DNA of 7,405 nt, taken from Oscillospiraceae bacterium (GTDB lineage: Bacteria; Bacillota; Clostridia; Oscillospirales; Oscillospiraceae). Location: NCBI GenBank assembly GCA_017480395.1, contig JAFVAS010000274.1, forward strand, positions 1 through 7,405, written 5' to 3'. Below the pieces are notes generated by a model. It searched no databases. It saw only the letters and a list, made by a program, of their open reading frames with translations, and was not told where the DNA came from. The position numbers and the translations under genes are program-made. Shown here in pieces: positions 1-5,838 of this stretch. Numbering within the stretch: the first letter of the stretch is position 1; every line of letters begins with the position of its first letter.

Positions 1-1165
1 AAAAGCGATAACCGCTGTTCACATCCCCCGCGGCATACCCCGCCAGAAAGAGCTGGTCATCCGCGCCGATGGTGCCCGCGTCGCAGTTGGTGACGTCCAC
101 CAGATAGTTCTGCCCGTCCTCCATGGTGACGATATTCCACATGTGGTTGCCCGCCCCCGTTCCGGCGTTCATTGTGCCGGTCACGGTGCAGCAGGAGATG
201 CCGCCGTCAAACCGCGTCAGGTCGCAGAGGTATTGAAACGCCTTGGCATAGCCCTCGCACACCACGCTGGTGGACGCGTCCCCGTCAAACACCCAGATCA
301 GCTGCCAGGGGTTGCCATAGTCCTGGCTGCCATTGGCCGCCGCGTGGTTGTAGGCGACCAGGTCGCAGATCTCCCGGCGGTAGCCCACCAGCTTCTCATA
401 GTCGGAGGCGGCGGCATACTGCGCGACGATCCGCTGCGCCCGGGCCACGGCGGTTTGCACCGACTGTCCCAGGCCGGTATCCACCGTGTAGCTCCCGGCG
501 GAATACTCCTGCGCCACGGGGAAATAAAAGGTGATGCTGCCCACAAGGCCGATGCGGTACTCCGCCCGCTGGCGATCATAGGAGGAGGAGATGCTCACCC
601 CGGAGGCCCGGGTGCTCACCGTCTTGTCATACCAATAGAGCGCATAGGGATTGTCCGCCAAAAGCGTCTGCAGGATCAGATGCAGGTCAAAGGCCGCCTT
701 CTCTGTGGCCGCAGCCAGGGCAGATTCCGTAAACTGACCATCCACCACGATGGCATCCACGCCCAGCTCCTCCGCGTTCCAGGAGGTCTGCTCCAGCCCC
801 AGCTCCTCCACCGGGAACTCAAACACCGTGGAGGCCCGGGTTCCGGCGGCCACCTGGGCGATGCACTCGCTCAGCCTGGCGTAGAGGGCGGCATCCAGCC
901 CGGAGAGCCTGCTCCCGGCACTCCGCGCGGCCATCCTGCGCCCGCCGGACGCGCCGCCGGGGTACAGCTGCTTTTCCACATAGCCGGAGAACAGCGTCTC
1001 TGAATCGCCGGTGTCCAGATCCGTGGGGGCGACGCTCTGCTCCCGGGTGACCAGGTCGATTGTTTCCGCCGCCTCGTCCGCGGCCCAGGCGGCTCCGGGC
1101 AGGGCGGTCAGCAGCAGCCCCAGCACCAGACCCAGCGCCAGCCATCGTTTCATCACTTGCAGCAT
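1..1165 (-). CDS. Secreted transglutaminase-like domain protein (3' end cut off by the window)
   Basis: 388 codons are present and the reading frame is still open at position 1, so the C-terminus is missing. The ATG at 1165 is chosen because AGGAGG lies 7 bases before it; an in-frame ATG at 1153 would be 19 bases away. Residues 1-28 form a signal peptide: KR near the start, a Leu-rich core, then cleavage after AWA, so the protein is exported. Residues 29-250 match no family I recognise. Residues about 255-380 carry the transglutaminase-like (papain-fold) signature: the nucleophile Cys303 in VVCEGYAKAFQYLC, His341 in NHMWNIV, and Asp357 in YLVDVTNCD, the usual Cys-His-Asp order and spacing. 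Bacterial members are mostly proteases or cross-linking enzymes acting at the cell surface, and the substrate cannot be told here. Whether cell-wall-binding or repeat domains follow lies outside the window. The gene has its own promoter and follows the CoA-transferase terminator. Domain call is firm; role is open. Confidence 0.9.
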   Translation of the reverse strand, partial: MLQVMKRWLALGLVLGLLLTALPGAAWAADEAAETIDLVTREQSVAPTDLDTGDSETLFSGYVEKQLYPGGASGGRRMAARSAGSRLSGLDAALYARLSECIAQVAAGTRASTVFEFPVEELGLEQTSWNAEELGVDAIVVDGQFTESALAAATEKAAFDLHLILQTLLADNPYALYWYDKTVSTRASGVSISSSYDRQRAEYRIGLVGSITFYFPVAQEYSAGSYTVDTGLGQSVQTAVARAQRIVAQYAAASDYEKLVGYRREICDLVAYNHAAANGSQDYGNPWQLIWVFDGDASTSVVCEGYAKAFQYLCDLTRFDGGISCCTVTGTMNAGTGAGNHMWNIVTMEDGQNYLVDVTNCDAGTIGADDQLFLAGYAAGDVNSGYRF

Positions 1166-1225
1166 TTCAGATCCTCCTTTGCGGATTTGATATATGCGTT
1201 CCGTAAGCTCGCCGTGTATAATGGG

Positions 1226-1255
1226 ATTATAGCACAGAACCACATTGGCGCACAA
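1226..1255 (-). promoter_or_regulatory. Promoter of the transglutaminase-like gene
   Basis: On the minus strand a perfect TATAAT (1226-1231) is preceded by TGC, giving an extended -10, with a weak -35 TTGTGC (1250-1255) 18 bases upstream. It would start transcription near 1219, leaving a 5' UTR of about 54 bases. It lies downstream of the CoA-transferase terminator, so the gene is probably transcribed independently. Confidence 0.7.
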
Positions 1256-1294
1256 CGGAAAATCGCAATTTCGCCGCCTTTTCTACGCTCCATA

Positions 1295-1309
1295 TTATTC
1301 CAATTTTCA
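1295..1309. promoter_or_regulatory. 15-base element shared with the CoA-transferase upstream region
   Basis: TTATTCCAATTTTCA (plus strand) lies 64 bases upstream of the -10 of the transglutaminase-like gene. TTATTCCGTTTTTCA at 2807-2821, upstream of the CoA-transferase promoter, is identical at 13 of 15 positions and has the same orientation relative to its gene. Here it also overlaps a local inverted repeat ATTCC-N8-GGAAT (1297-1314). It could be a shared regulator site, or chance in AT-rich DNA. Confidence 0.3.
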
Positions 1310-1330
1310 GGAATGCACGGAGGGTGGCGC

Positions 1331-1366
1331 ACAAAAACATGCGGCCCGCCGTTCGGCGGGCCGCAT
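1331..1366 (-). terminator. Rho-independent terminator of the CoA-transferase gene
   Basis: A 12-bp perfect stem (1339-1350 with 1355-1366, mostly G/C, loop GTTC on plus) is followed on the minus strand by GTTTTTGT (1331-1338). It begins 13 bases after the CoA-transferase stop codon. On the plus strand there is no T-run after the stem, so it acts on minus-strand transcripts only. Confidence 0.9.
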
Positions 1367-1379
1367 TGTGTCGGGTCAT

Positions 1380-2681
1380 TTACCAGAGCCCCAGCTGCTC
1401 CGCCTCCCTGCGCAGCTGGGCGCGGAAGTCGGGGTGGGCGATGGCGATCAGGTTCTCCGCCCGCTGGCGGACGGTGCGCCCGCTCAGGGGGGCAATGCCG
1501 TACTCGCTGACCACAAAATCCACGGTGTTGCGGCTCAGGGTGGTGACGCTGCCCAGGGCGTGCTGACTGACGATGGAGGAGATGGTGTTGTTCTTCTTGG
1601 TGGCCTTGACGCAGATGATGCTCCGTCCGCCGTCGGAGAAGCTGGCCCCCTCGGCGAAGTCGGCCTGGCCGCCGGTGCCGGAGTACTGGCGGGAGCCGAT
1701 GCTCTCGGAACAGATCTGACCCGTCAGATCCACCGCCAGGGCGGAGTTGATGGAGTCAAAGTAATTGTTCCGGCCGATGACCCGGGGGTCATTGACATAA
1801 GAGCCGGAGTAGAACTCTATGCCGGGGTTATGATCCACCAGATTATAGAGCTCCCGATCCCCCAGGGCAAAGGTGCAGATGCACCGCCCGCGGTGGAAGT
1901 TCTTCTTCGCGTTGGTCAGCACATCGGCGTTGACCAGATCGACGATGGAGTTGGTCAGCATCTCGGTGTGCAGGCCCAGGTCGTGCTTATCCATCAGGGA
2001 CTGGGCCACGGCGTCGGGGATGCCGCCGATGCCCAGCTGGATGCAGTCGCCGTCCCGCACCAGGGTGGCCACATGGGCGCCGATCAGCTTGTCGGTCTCG
2101 CTGGGCTCCACCCGGGGCTGGATGGGCAGCGGAGACTCCGCCTCCACGATCATGTCCACGTCCCGGATGTGGATGGCGGTGTCGCCGTGGGTGTAGGGCA
2201 GGTTGGGATTCACCTGCACCACCACCCGCTTGGCCGCGTCGAAGAAGGTGCGCTCATGGGCCAGGCAGAGGGGGATGCGGAAATAGCCGTGCTTGTCCAT
2301 CGGCGTCACCGCGCAGATGAACAGATCCGGCGTGCCGTTGAACTTCAGCCAGCGGCGACCGCCGTCGTGCATGTGGCCGGGAATGTAGTTGATGGCCTTG
2401 GCCTCCAGCGCCTTGCGGGTGTCCGCCATCAGGAAGGCCACGTCGATGTCGAAGGTGTCCCGGTAGATCGGGTTGGACATAAACTCGTGCCGGAAGCAGC
2501 ACATGGGGCCGTAGACCTTGACGTGCTCCACCCTGCCCCGCAGCTCGTGCAACCGCCCGAGGATCGCCCCGGGATCGTTGGCGGCCTGGGAGGCCGTCAG
2601 CACGTCGCCGGAGCGGATGGTGGAGAGCACGTCGTCCACCGTGCACAGCTTGCTCTTGTATTGCGCCTGATAATCGCTCAT
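1380..2681 (-). CDS. Acetyl-CoA hydrolase/transferase family CoA-transferase (4-hydroxybutyrate / butyryl-CoA:acetate type)
   Basis: 433 residues, full length for the family. It moves CoA between an acyl-CoA and a carboxylic acid (typically acetate) in the cytoplasm through a glutamyl-CoA intermediate. The N-terminal half (about 1-200) is the first CoA-transferase domain. Residues 217-222 give GIGGIP, and LHTEML places the expected catalytic glutamate at Glu240, matching Glu238 of the Clostridium aminobutyricum 4-hydroxybutyrate enzyme. The C-terminal signature SESIGSRQYSGTGGQADF covers 325-342. The start is the ATG at 2681, 8 bases after GGAGG; the ATG two codons earlier is only 2 bases from it, and the longer open frame to 2798 runs through the promoter. 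The gene stands alone between its own promoter and terminator, with no partner dehydrogenase or second subunit. Members using 4-hydroxybutyrate, butyryl-CoA or propionyl-CoA are too alike to separate by eye, so the fold and chemistry are secure but the acid is not. Confidence 0.92.
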   Translation of the reverse strand: MSDYQAQYKSKLCTVDDVLSTIRSGDVLTASQAANDPGAILGRLHELRGRVEHVKVYGPMCCFRHEFMSNPIYRDTFDIDVAFLMADTRKALEAKAINYIPGHMHDGGRRWLKFNGTPDLFICAVTPMDKHGYFRIPLCLAHERTFFDAAKRVVVQVNPNLPYTHGDTAIHIRDVDMIVEAESPLPIQPRVEPSETDKLIGAHVATLVRDGDCIQLGIGGIPDAVAQSLMDKHDLGLHTEMLTNSIVDLVNADVLTNAKKNFHRGRCICTFALGDRELYNLVDHNPGIEFYSGSYVNDPRVIGRNNYFDSINSALAVDLTGQICSESIGSRQYSGTGGQADFAEGASFSDGGRSIICVKATKKNNTISSIVSQHALGSVTTLSRNTVDFVVSEYGIAPLSGRTVRQRAENLIAIAHPDFRAQLRREAEQLGLW

Positions 2682-2720
2682 ATTCATTTCCTCCGTGGGG
2701 TGTTTTATCATTTCCGTTTG

Positions 2721-2749
2721 ATTATAACACAAGCGTCCGGCCCAGGGAA
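2721..2749 (-). promoter_or_regulatory. Promoter of the CoA-transferase gene
   Basis: On the minus strand TATAAT (2721-2726) is preceded by TGT, an extended -10. A poor -35 match, TTCCCT (2744-2749), lies 17 bases upstream. The predicted start near 2714 gives a 5' UTR of about 33 bases holding the GGAGG at 2690-2694. With such a weak -35, an activator or reliance on the extended -10 is plausible. Confidence 0.75.
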
Positions 2750-2780
2750 GTATTTGGGGCAATATCAAACACAAGCATTC

Positions 2781-2819
2781 AAAAATGGAATAAGCCAATC
2801 ATTGTGTTATTCCGTTTTT
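2781..2819. promoter_or_regulatory. Large imperfect dyad upstream of the CoA-transferase promoter
   Basis: AAAAATGGAATAA (2781-2793) and TTATTCCGTTTTT (2807-2819) are inverted copies with one mismatch. The centre (2796-2804, CCAATCATTG region) is itself symmetric around C2800, so only two inner pairs and one outer pair break a 39-base palindrome. It sits about 55-90 bases upstream of the CoA-transferase -10. It could be an operator or activator site. On the minus strand it also reads as a hairpin followed by TTTTTG, so it could be a second, weak terminator for the upstream beta-helix gene. Confidence 0.5.
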
Positions 2820-2832
2820 CATATAACAGATC

Positions 2833-2862
2833 AGGGGCCGCTGCCCCATGGCAGCGGCCCCT
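2833..2862 (-). terminator. Strong hairpin after the beta-helix gene, probable terminator
   Basis: A 13-bp perfect, G/C-rich stem (2833-2845 with 2850-2862, 4-base loop) begins 15 bases after the stop of the beta-helix gene. On the minus strand it is followed by GATCTGTTAT and not by a proper T-run, so it is an atypical intrinsic terminator or an mRNA 3'-end stabiliser. The dyad at 2781-2819, which is followed by TTTTTG, could complete termination. A 12-base perfect palindrome, CCTGTGCACAGG (2860-2871), overlaps its base. Confidence 0.65.
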
Positions 2863-2877
2863 GTGCACAGGAAAAGA

Positions 2878-4770
2878 TCAGTCCACGGTCAGCCGGATCA
2901 GGCCGGCGTAGGTGCCGGGCCTGACCGCCACGGCGACGCCGTCCACGGTCATGGTCAGGGTCTTGCCCGCGGGGGCGGCGACCTCGGCACCCTCGGCAAT
3001 GGTGAGGGCGGTCAGATAGCTCTCCCCGGTGACCTCCCAGCGGGAGGCGGCGTCCAGCGTGACCACCACGCCGTTGTTGACGGGCTCTGCGGCGGTCTGG
3101 GTGACGTTGGAGAGCTCGTCCCGGTTGGCCTGGGTGATGAGGCCCAGCCCCTCCCGGTAGGCCTGGCTGGCGGAGGAGATCACGCCGACAACGGTGCTCC
3201 CCTCCAGGGTGACGCCCAGGTTGAAGGCCCCCCGCAGGTCATTGCCGTTGTGGCGCATCTGGGCGGGGGAGGGCATCCCCTCCGGCGCGGGAGGGATGAT
3301 GCCCAGCACCCGGTCGTGCAGCTTGCCCATGCCGCCCTTCATGCAGGTCTGGTGGGCCCGCAGGTTGGTGGTGGAGTTGAAGAAGTTGCCGGTGATGGTG
3401 CTCTCCCGCAGCACCAGGGTCACGTCCTCCGTGGCGGAGACCTTCGTCAGATCCCGCTCCGGATCCCGGACATCCCTGCGGCCGACGGGAATCTTGTAGT
3501 CCACCTGGTTCATGCCGCCCTCGTCGCAGTCCATCAGCTGGAGCACGGTGCCGTTGCCCGCCGTCATGCGGGAGCGCTCGATCTCCACCCGGGTGGAGGA
3601 GCCCTTCATGCAGATGCAGGACTTGCCGGTTTTAAAGGTGGAGTCGGCGATATGGAGGGTGGAGTTGTCGTCGCCGGAGACCAGCGCGCCAAAGCGGCGG
3701 CCGGTGATGGTGGAGCCGTTGATGACGTCAAAGCGGCCCTTGCCCCCAAAGCCCATCAGCAGGATGGGATAGCCAAAGACATCCACCCTGGAGTGGTCGA
3801 AGGTGATGTGGTTGTCGCCGATGCAGAAGGCGCCGTAGCCGTGCTGCCGGGGGCCGGAGAGGGAGAGGTCGGAGTCCTTGACGTACATGGTGACCGCATA
3901 GCCCCTGCTCTCCACGTCGGCGGGCCACTCGGGATCGCCGGGGCGCTCCCTCCCGTCGCCGCTGCCGTCGATGGACAGCAGGCCCCAGCCGTTGCTGTGC
4001 ATGATGCAGTTCTCATAGCGCACGTCGGCGTTGTCGCTGAGCTGGGCCAGGCGGTTGTGGCCCCGGAAGCCGATCTGCCAGGAGAAATCCCCCACCCAGT
4101 CCTCGCCGTCGGGGGCGATGTTGATCATGCGGGAGTTCTTCACCGTCACCTTGGAGCGGCCTGCGGCCTCCACGGTGCAGCGGGTGACGCCGGAGTAGTG
4201 GAACTGGCAGTTGTCCACCACCACCTCGCTGTCATCCAGCGCGATGACGGCGGCACCCTTGCCCTGCCAGTCGTCATGGCCGTTGCCCTCCAGGTCAAAG
4301 CGGGAGTCCCGGATGGAGTAGACGCTGCCGCCCTCCACCACGACGCCGCAGAAGTCGTCCTCGACGGAGGCGACGTAGACCCCCTGCATGGCCTGGCCGG
4401 TCACGCTGCCCTCCTGCAGGATGGCGGGGACGGTCTGGCCCTCCACCACCTGGTTGTCGGAGATGACGGCGGCCTGCTGCAGCGGGACGTTGAACTCCGG
4501 GCCCAGGGGCTCGCCGTGGGAGAACATCTCCCCGAAATTCAGGTGCAGGCCCACCGGGGCCATGACATAGGGCTCGGTGACGGAGACCACCACGTCGCCG
4601 CAGTAGCGCCCCGGGGCGATGGTGCGGCCGCAGCCGTCCACCGTCAGCGTCAGAAACTTGCCCTCGGGGGCGATGAGCTGGGCGCCCGGCTGAATGATCA
4701 GCTCATAGAGATGGGTGGTCTCCTGCACCTGCCAGGGGGTGCAGGCCTCCACCGTTCTGCTTTTCAGCAT
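2878..4770 (-). CDS. Beta-helix-like repeat protein with matching end modules, no signal peptide
   Basis: 630 residues, function unknown. Residues about 140-530 repeat a beta-solenoid-like unit of roughly 20-35 residues, a short strand followed by [D/N]-[S/C]-x-hydrophobic: VVVDNCQFHYSG, VTVKNSRMI, VRYENCIMHSN, MYVKDSDLSLSG, LHIADSTFKTG, VEIERSRMTAG, LVLRESTITGNF. This pattern is typical of right-handed parallel beta-helix proteins. The ends carry the same module: residues 24-64 and 589-629 align without a gap and share L..GA...AP.GK.LT.TVDG......PG.Y.G. The ATG at 4770 has AGGAGG 7 bases upstream. An in-frame GTG at 4818 coincides with the predicted transcription start and adds only 16 residues. 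Neither start gives a signal peptide, and no anchor or membrane segment is visible, which is odd for a beta-helix protein. It could be a surface or carbohydrate-active protein exported by an unrecognised route, or a cytoplasmic protein. No catalytic motif was recognised. Confidence 0.85.
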   Translation of the reverse strand: MLKSRTVEACTPWQVQETTHLYELIIQPGAQLIAPEGKFLTLTVDGCGRTIAPGRYCGDVVVSVTEPYVMAPVGLHLNFGEMFSHGEPLGPEFNVPLQQAAVISDNQVVEGQTVPAILQEGSVTGQAMQGVYVASVEDDFCGVVVEGGSVYSIRDSRFDLEGNGHDDWQGKGAAVIALDDSEVVVDNCQFHYSGVTRCTVEAAGRSKVTVKNSRMINIAPDGEDWVGDFSWQIGFRGHNRLAQLSDNADVRYENCIMHSNGWGLLSIDGSGDGRERPGDPEWPADVESRGYAVTMYVKDSDLSLSGPRQHGYGAFCIGDNHITFDHSRVDVFGYPILLMGFGGKGRFDVINGSTITGRRFGALVSGDDNSTLHIADSTFKTGKSCICMKGSSTRVEIERSRMTAGNGTVLQLMDCDEGGMNQVDYKIPVGRRDVRDPERDLTKVSATEDVTLVLRESTITGNFFNSTTNLRAHQTCMKGGMGKLHDRVLGIIPPAPEGMPSPAQMRHNGNDLRGAFNLGVTLEGSTVVGVISSASQAYREGLGLITQANRDELSNVTQTAAEPVNNGVVVTLDAASRWEVTGESYLTALTIAEGAEVAAPAGKTLTMTVDGVAVAVRPGTYAGLIRLTVD

Positions 4771-4824
4771 GGGAAATCCTCCTTTAAATGCGTAAAATAA
4801 GGTTATTTTTTTGTTCACTTCCCT

Positions 4825-4854
4825 ATTCTACCATTATTTTTGCCCGAAAATCAA
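4825..4854 (-). promoter_or_regulatory. Promoter of the beta-helix gene
   Basis: On the minus strand TAGAAT (4825-4830), preceded by TGG (extended -10), has a -35 TTGATT (4849-4854) at 18-base spacing. The predicted start near 4818 gives a 5' UTR of about 48 bases ending in AGGAGG at 4778-4783. This start position argues against the GTG at 4818 as initiation codon. Confidence 0.75.
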
Positions 4855-4875
4855 CGCGGCGGCGCGGGATTGGGA

Positions 4876-4911
4876 ACAACCCTTTGCACCAAAACGGTAA
4901 GCGTTGGTTGT
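4876..4911. promoter_or_regulatory. Possible operator between the divergent promoters
   Basis: ACAACC (4876-4881) and GGTTGT (4906-4911) are inverted, and inside them AACG (4893-4896) faces CGTT (4902-4905). The nested dyad lies between the two divergent promoters, upstream of both -35 boxes. A shared regulator could bind here, but the arms are short and interrupted, so this is weak evidence. Apart from this, the two promoters and the 5'-UTR hairpin, I see nothing in the 269-base gap. Confidence 0.25.
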
Positions 4912-4939
4912 GGAACTGCGCCACCGGGCGAAAATCACG

Positions 4940-4968
4940 TTGAAAACCACCGGGAAATCTGCTATTAT
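4940..4968 (+). promoter_or_regulatory. Promoter of the SDR-phosphatase operon
   Basis: TTGAAA (4940-4945) is followed after exactly 17 bases by TATTAT (4963-4968), which is preceded by TGC (extended -10). This is a near-consensus housekeeping sigma promoter and the best-looking one in the window. Transcription should start near 4975, about 65 bases before the SDR start codon. Confidence 0.85.
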
Positions 4969-4982
4969 ACAAGGCGAAGGAA

Positions 4983-5003
4983 GCGCCCTCCCCCGGAGGG
5001 CGC
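4983..5003 (+). promoter_or_regulatory. Perfect 5'-UTR hairpin ahead of the SDR gene
   Basis: GCGCCCTCC (4983-4991) and GGAGGGCGC (4995-5003) form a 9-bp perfect G/C stem with a CCC loop, starting about 8 bases after the predicted transcription start. No T-run follows and the SD sequence (5027-5031) is left free, so it is not an obvious terminator or translation block. A 5'-end stabilising hairpin or a DNA-level operator just downstream of the promoter are the likeliest roles. Note that the right arm contains GGAGGG, an SD-like sequence hidden in the stem. Confidence 0.6.
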
Positions 5004-5039
5004 AGGACACAAGGCAAGAAATAAAAGGAGGAACATAAA

Positions 5040-5786
5040 ATGGGCATGTTAGAGGGCAAGGTCGCCATCGTCACCGGCGGCAATTCCGGCATTGGCAAGG
5101 CCACCGTCGCGCTGTTCAAGAAGGAGGGGGCCATCGTCACCCTGGTCGCCCGCCGGGAGGCGGTCAACCAGGCCGTCGCAGAGGAGTACGGCGTGGACTA
5201 CATCACCGGGGACGTCACCGATCCCGCCACCGCCACCAGGGTGGCCGACGCCGTCTATGCCAAGTACGGCAAGATCGACATCCTGGTCAACGACGCCGGG
5301 CAGCCCGACGGCACCAAGGCCGCCAAAAACTGCACCAACGAGTTCTGGAGCGCCCAGATCGACGTCAACCTGAACGCCGCGTTCTACATGTGCCGCGAGG
5401 TGCTGCGCTACATGGAGCCGGTGGGCGAGGGCGCCATCGTCAACGTCAGCTCCATCGGCGGCGTCTACCACTGCGCCGGCGCGGCCTACTCCGCCGCCAA
5501 GGCGGGCATGATCGGCCTGACCCACAACCTGGCCATCCAGTACTGCGGCACCGGCATCCGCTGCAACTGCGTCTGCCCCGGCGCCACCAAGACCCCGCTC
5601 TTCGACCCGGAGAACTTTGGCGAGCAGGACAAGGAGATGTCCCGCATCACCGCCAAGCACATCCGCCTGGGGCTGGATATGTGCTCCGCGGAGGATCAGG
5701 CCAACGCCATCCTCTTCTTCGCCTCCGACATGGGCAAGTCCGTCTCCGGCCAGTATCTGGTGGTGGACAAGGGCATGTGCATCTGA
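5040..5786 (+). CDS. Classical short-chain dehydrogenase/reductase (FabG-like SDR)
   Basis: 248 residues, the standard single-domain SDR length. It is a cytoplasmic NAD(P)-dependent oxidoreductase interconverting an alcohol and a carbonyl. Cofactor-binding TGGNSGIG is at 12-19. Two arginines (38-39) after the second strand suggest NADP(H) preference. Asp61 ends the GDVTD segment. The usual NNAG is NDAG here (84-87). The catalytic set is complete: Asn110, Ser138 in NVSSIGG, Tyr150 and Lys154 in YSAAKAG, then PG at 180-181. The C-terminus, GQYLVVDKGM, follows family form. The start ATG at 5040 is 8 bases after GGAGG; an ATG two codons on is less well placed. It is the first gene after a strong promoter and a 5'-UTR hairpin, with the phosphatase 52 bases downstream. 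FabG itself is possible but no fatty-acid gene is nearby; a polyol or sugar dehydrogenase fits the phosphatase neighbour. The substrate is undetermined. Confidence 0.93.
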   Translation: MGMLEGKVAIVTGGNSGIGKATVALFKKEGAIVTLVARREAVNQAVAEEYGVDYITGDVTDPATATRVADAVYAKYGKIDILVNDAGQPDGTKAAKNCTNEFWSAQIDVNLNAAFYMCREVLRYMEPVGEGAIVNVSSIGGVYHCAGAAYSAAKAGMIGLTHNLAIQYCGTGIRCNCVCPGATKTPLFDPENFGEQDKEMSRITAKHIRLGLDMCSAEDQANAILFFASDMGKSVSGQYLVVDKGMCI

Positions 5787-5795
5787 TCCGGATCA
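5784..5795. repeat. 12-base perfect palindrome across the SDR stop codon
   Basis: TGATCCGGATCA includes the SDR TGA stop as its first three bases. It is too short and loop-less to form a good RNA hairpin, and is followed by the imperfectly repetitive CAAGCGCACAAACGCACAAG. Probably incidental, possibly a protein-binding site in the 52-base gap of the operon. Confidence 0.3.
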
Positions 5796-5838
5796 AGCGC
5801 ACAAACGCACAAGCGTACTAAAGCGGGAGGAAGCTGCC

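Noticed and set aside
143..1003. Plus-strand open frame opposite the transglutaminase-like gene
   Set aside because: The minus-strand frame has a signal peptide, RBS and catalytic motifs; the plus frame has low-complexity shadow composition.
2682..2798. 39-residue N-terminal extension of the CoA-transferase
   Set aside because: It would run through the TATAAT promoter and the RBS, and the family does not carry it.
1245..2924. Long plus-strand open frame opposite the CoA-transferase
   Set aside because: It reads antisense through a clear enzyme gene, spans that gene's terminator and promoter, and has no RBS. It is a by-product of high GC content.
2848..4800. Very long plus-strand open frame opposite the beta-helix gene
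   Set aside because: It has no ribosome binding site, its translation is a Gly/Ala/Val/His-rich composition typical of antisense reading of GC-rich wobble positions, and the minus-strand gene has RBS, promoter and recognisable repeats.
4771..5039. Riboswitch or small RNA in the divergent intergenic region
   Set aside because: Apart from the short hairpin at 4983-5003 I could not find a multi-helix fold or known aptamer motif; the predicted leaders (48 and 65 bases) are too short for most riboswitches.
5049..5660. Minus-strand open frame opposite the SDR
   Set aside because: Shadow frame with no RBS, overlapping a gene with a complete set of SDR motifs.
5617..5838. Upstream extension of the phosphatase frame into the SDR gene
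   Set aside because: The extra residues are Ser/Pro/Arg-rich out-of-frame reading of the SDR; the ATG at 5839 has a well-spaced GGGAGG and fits the family N-terminus.
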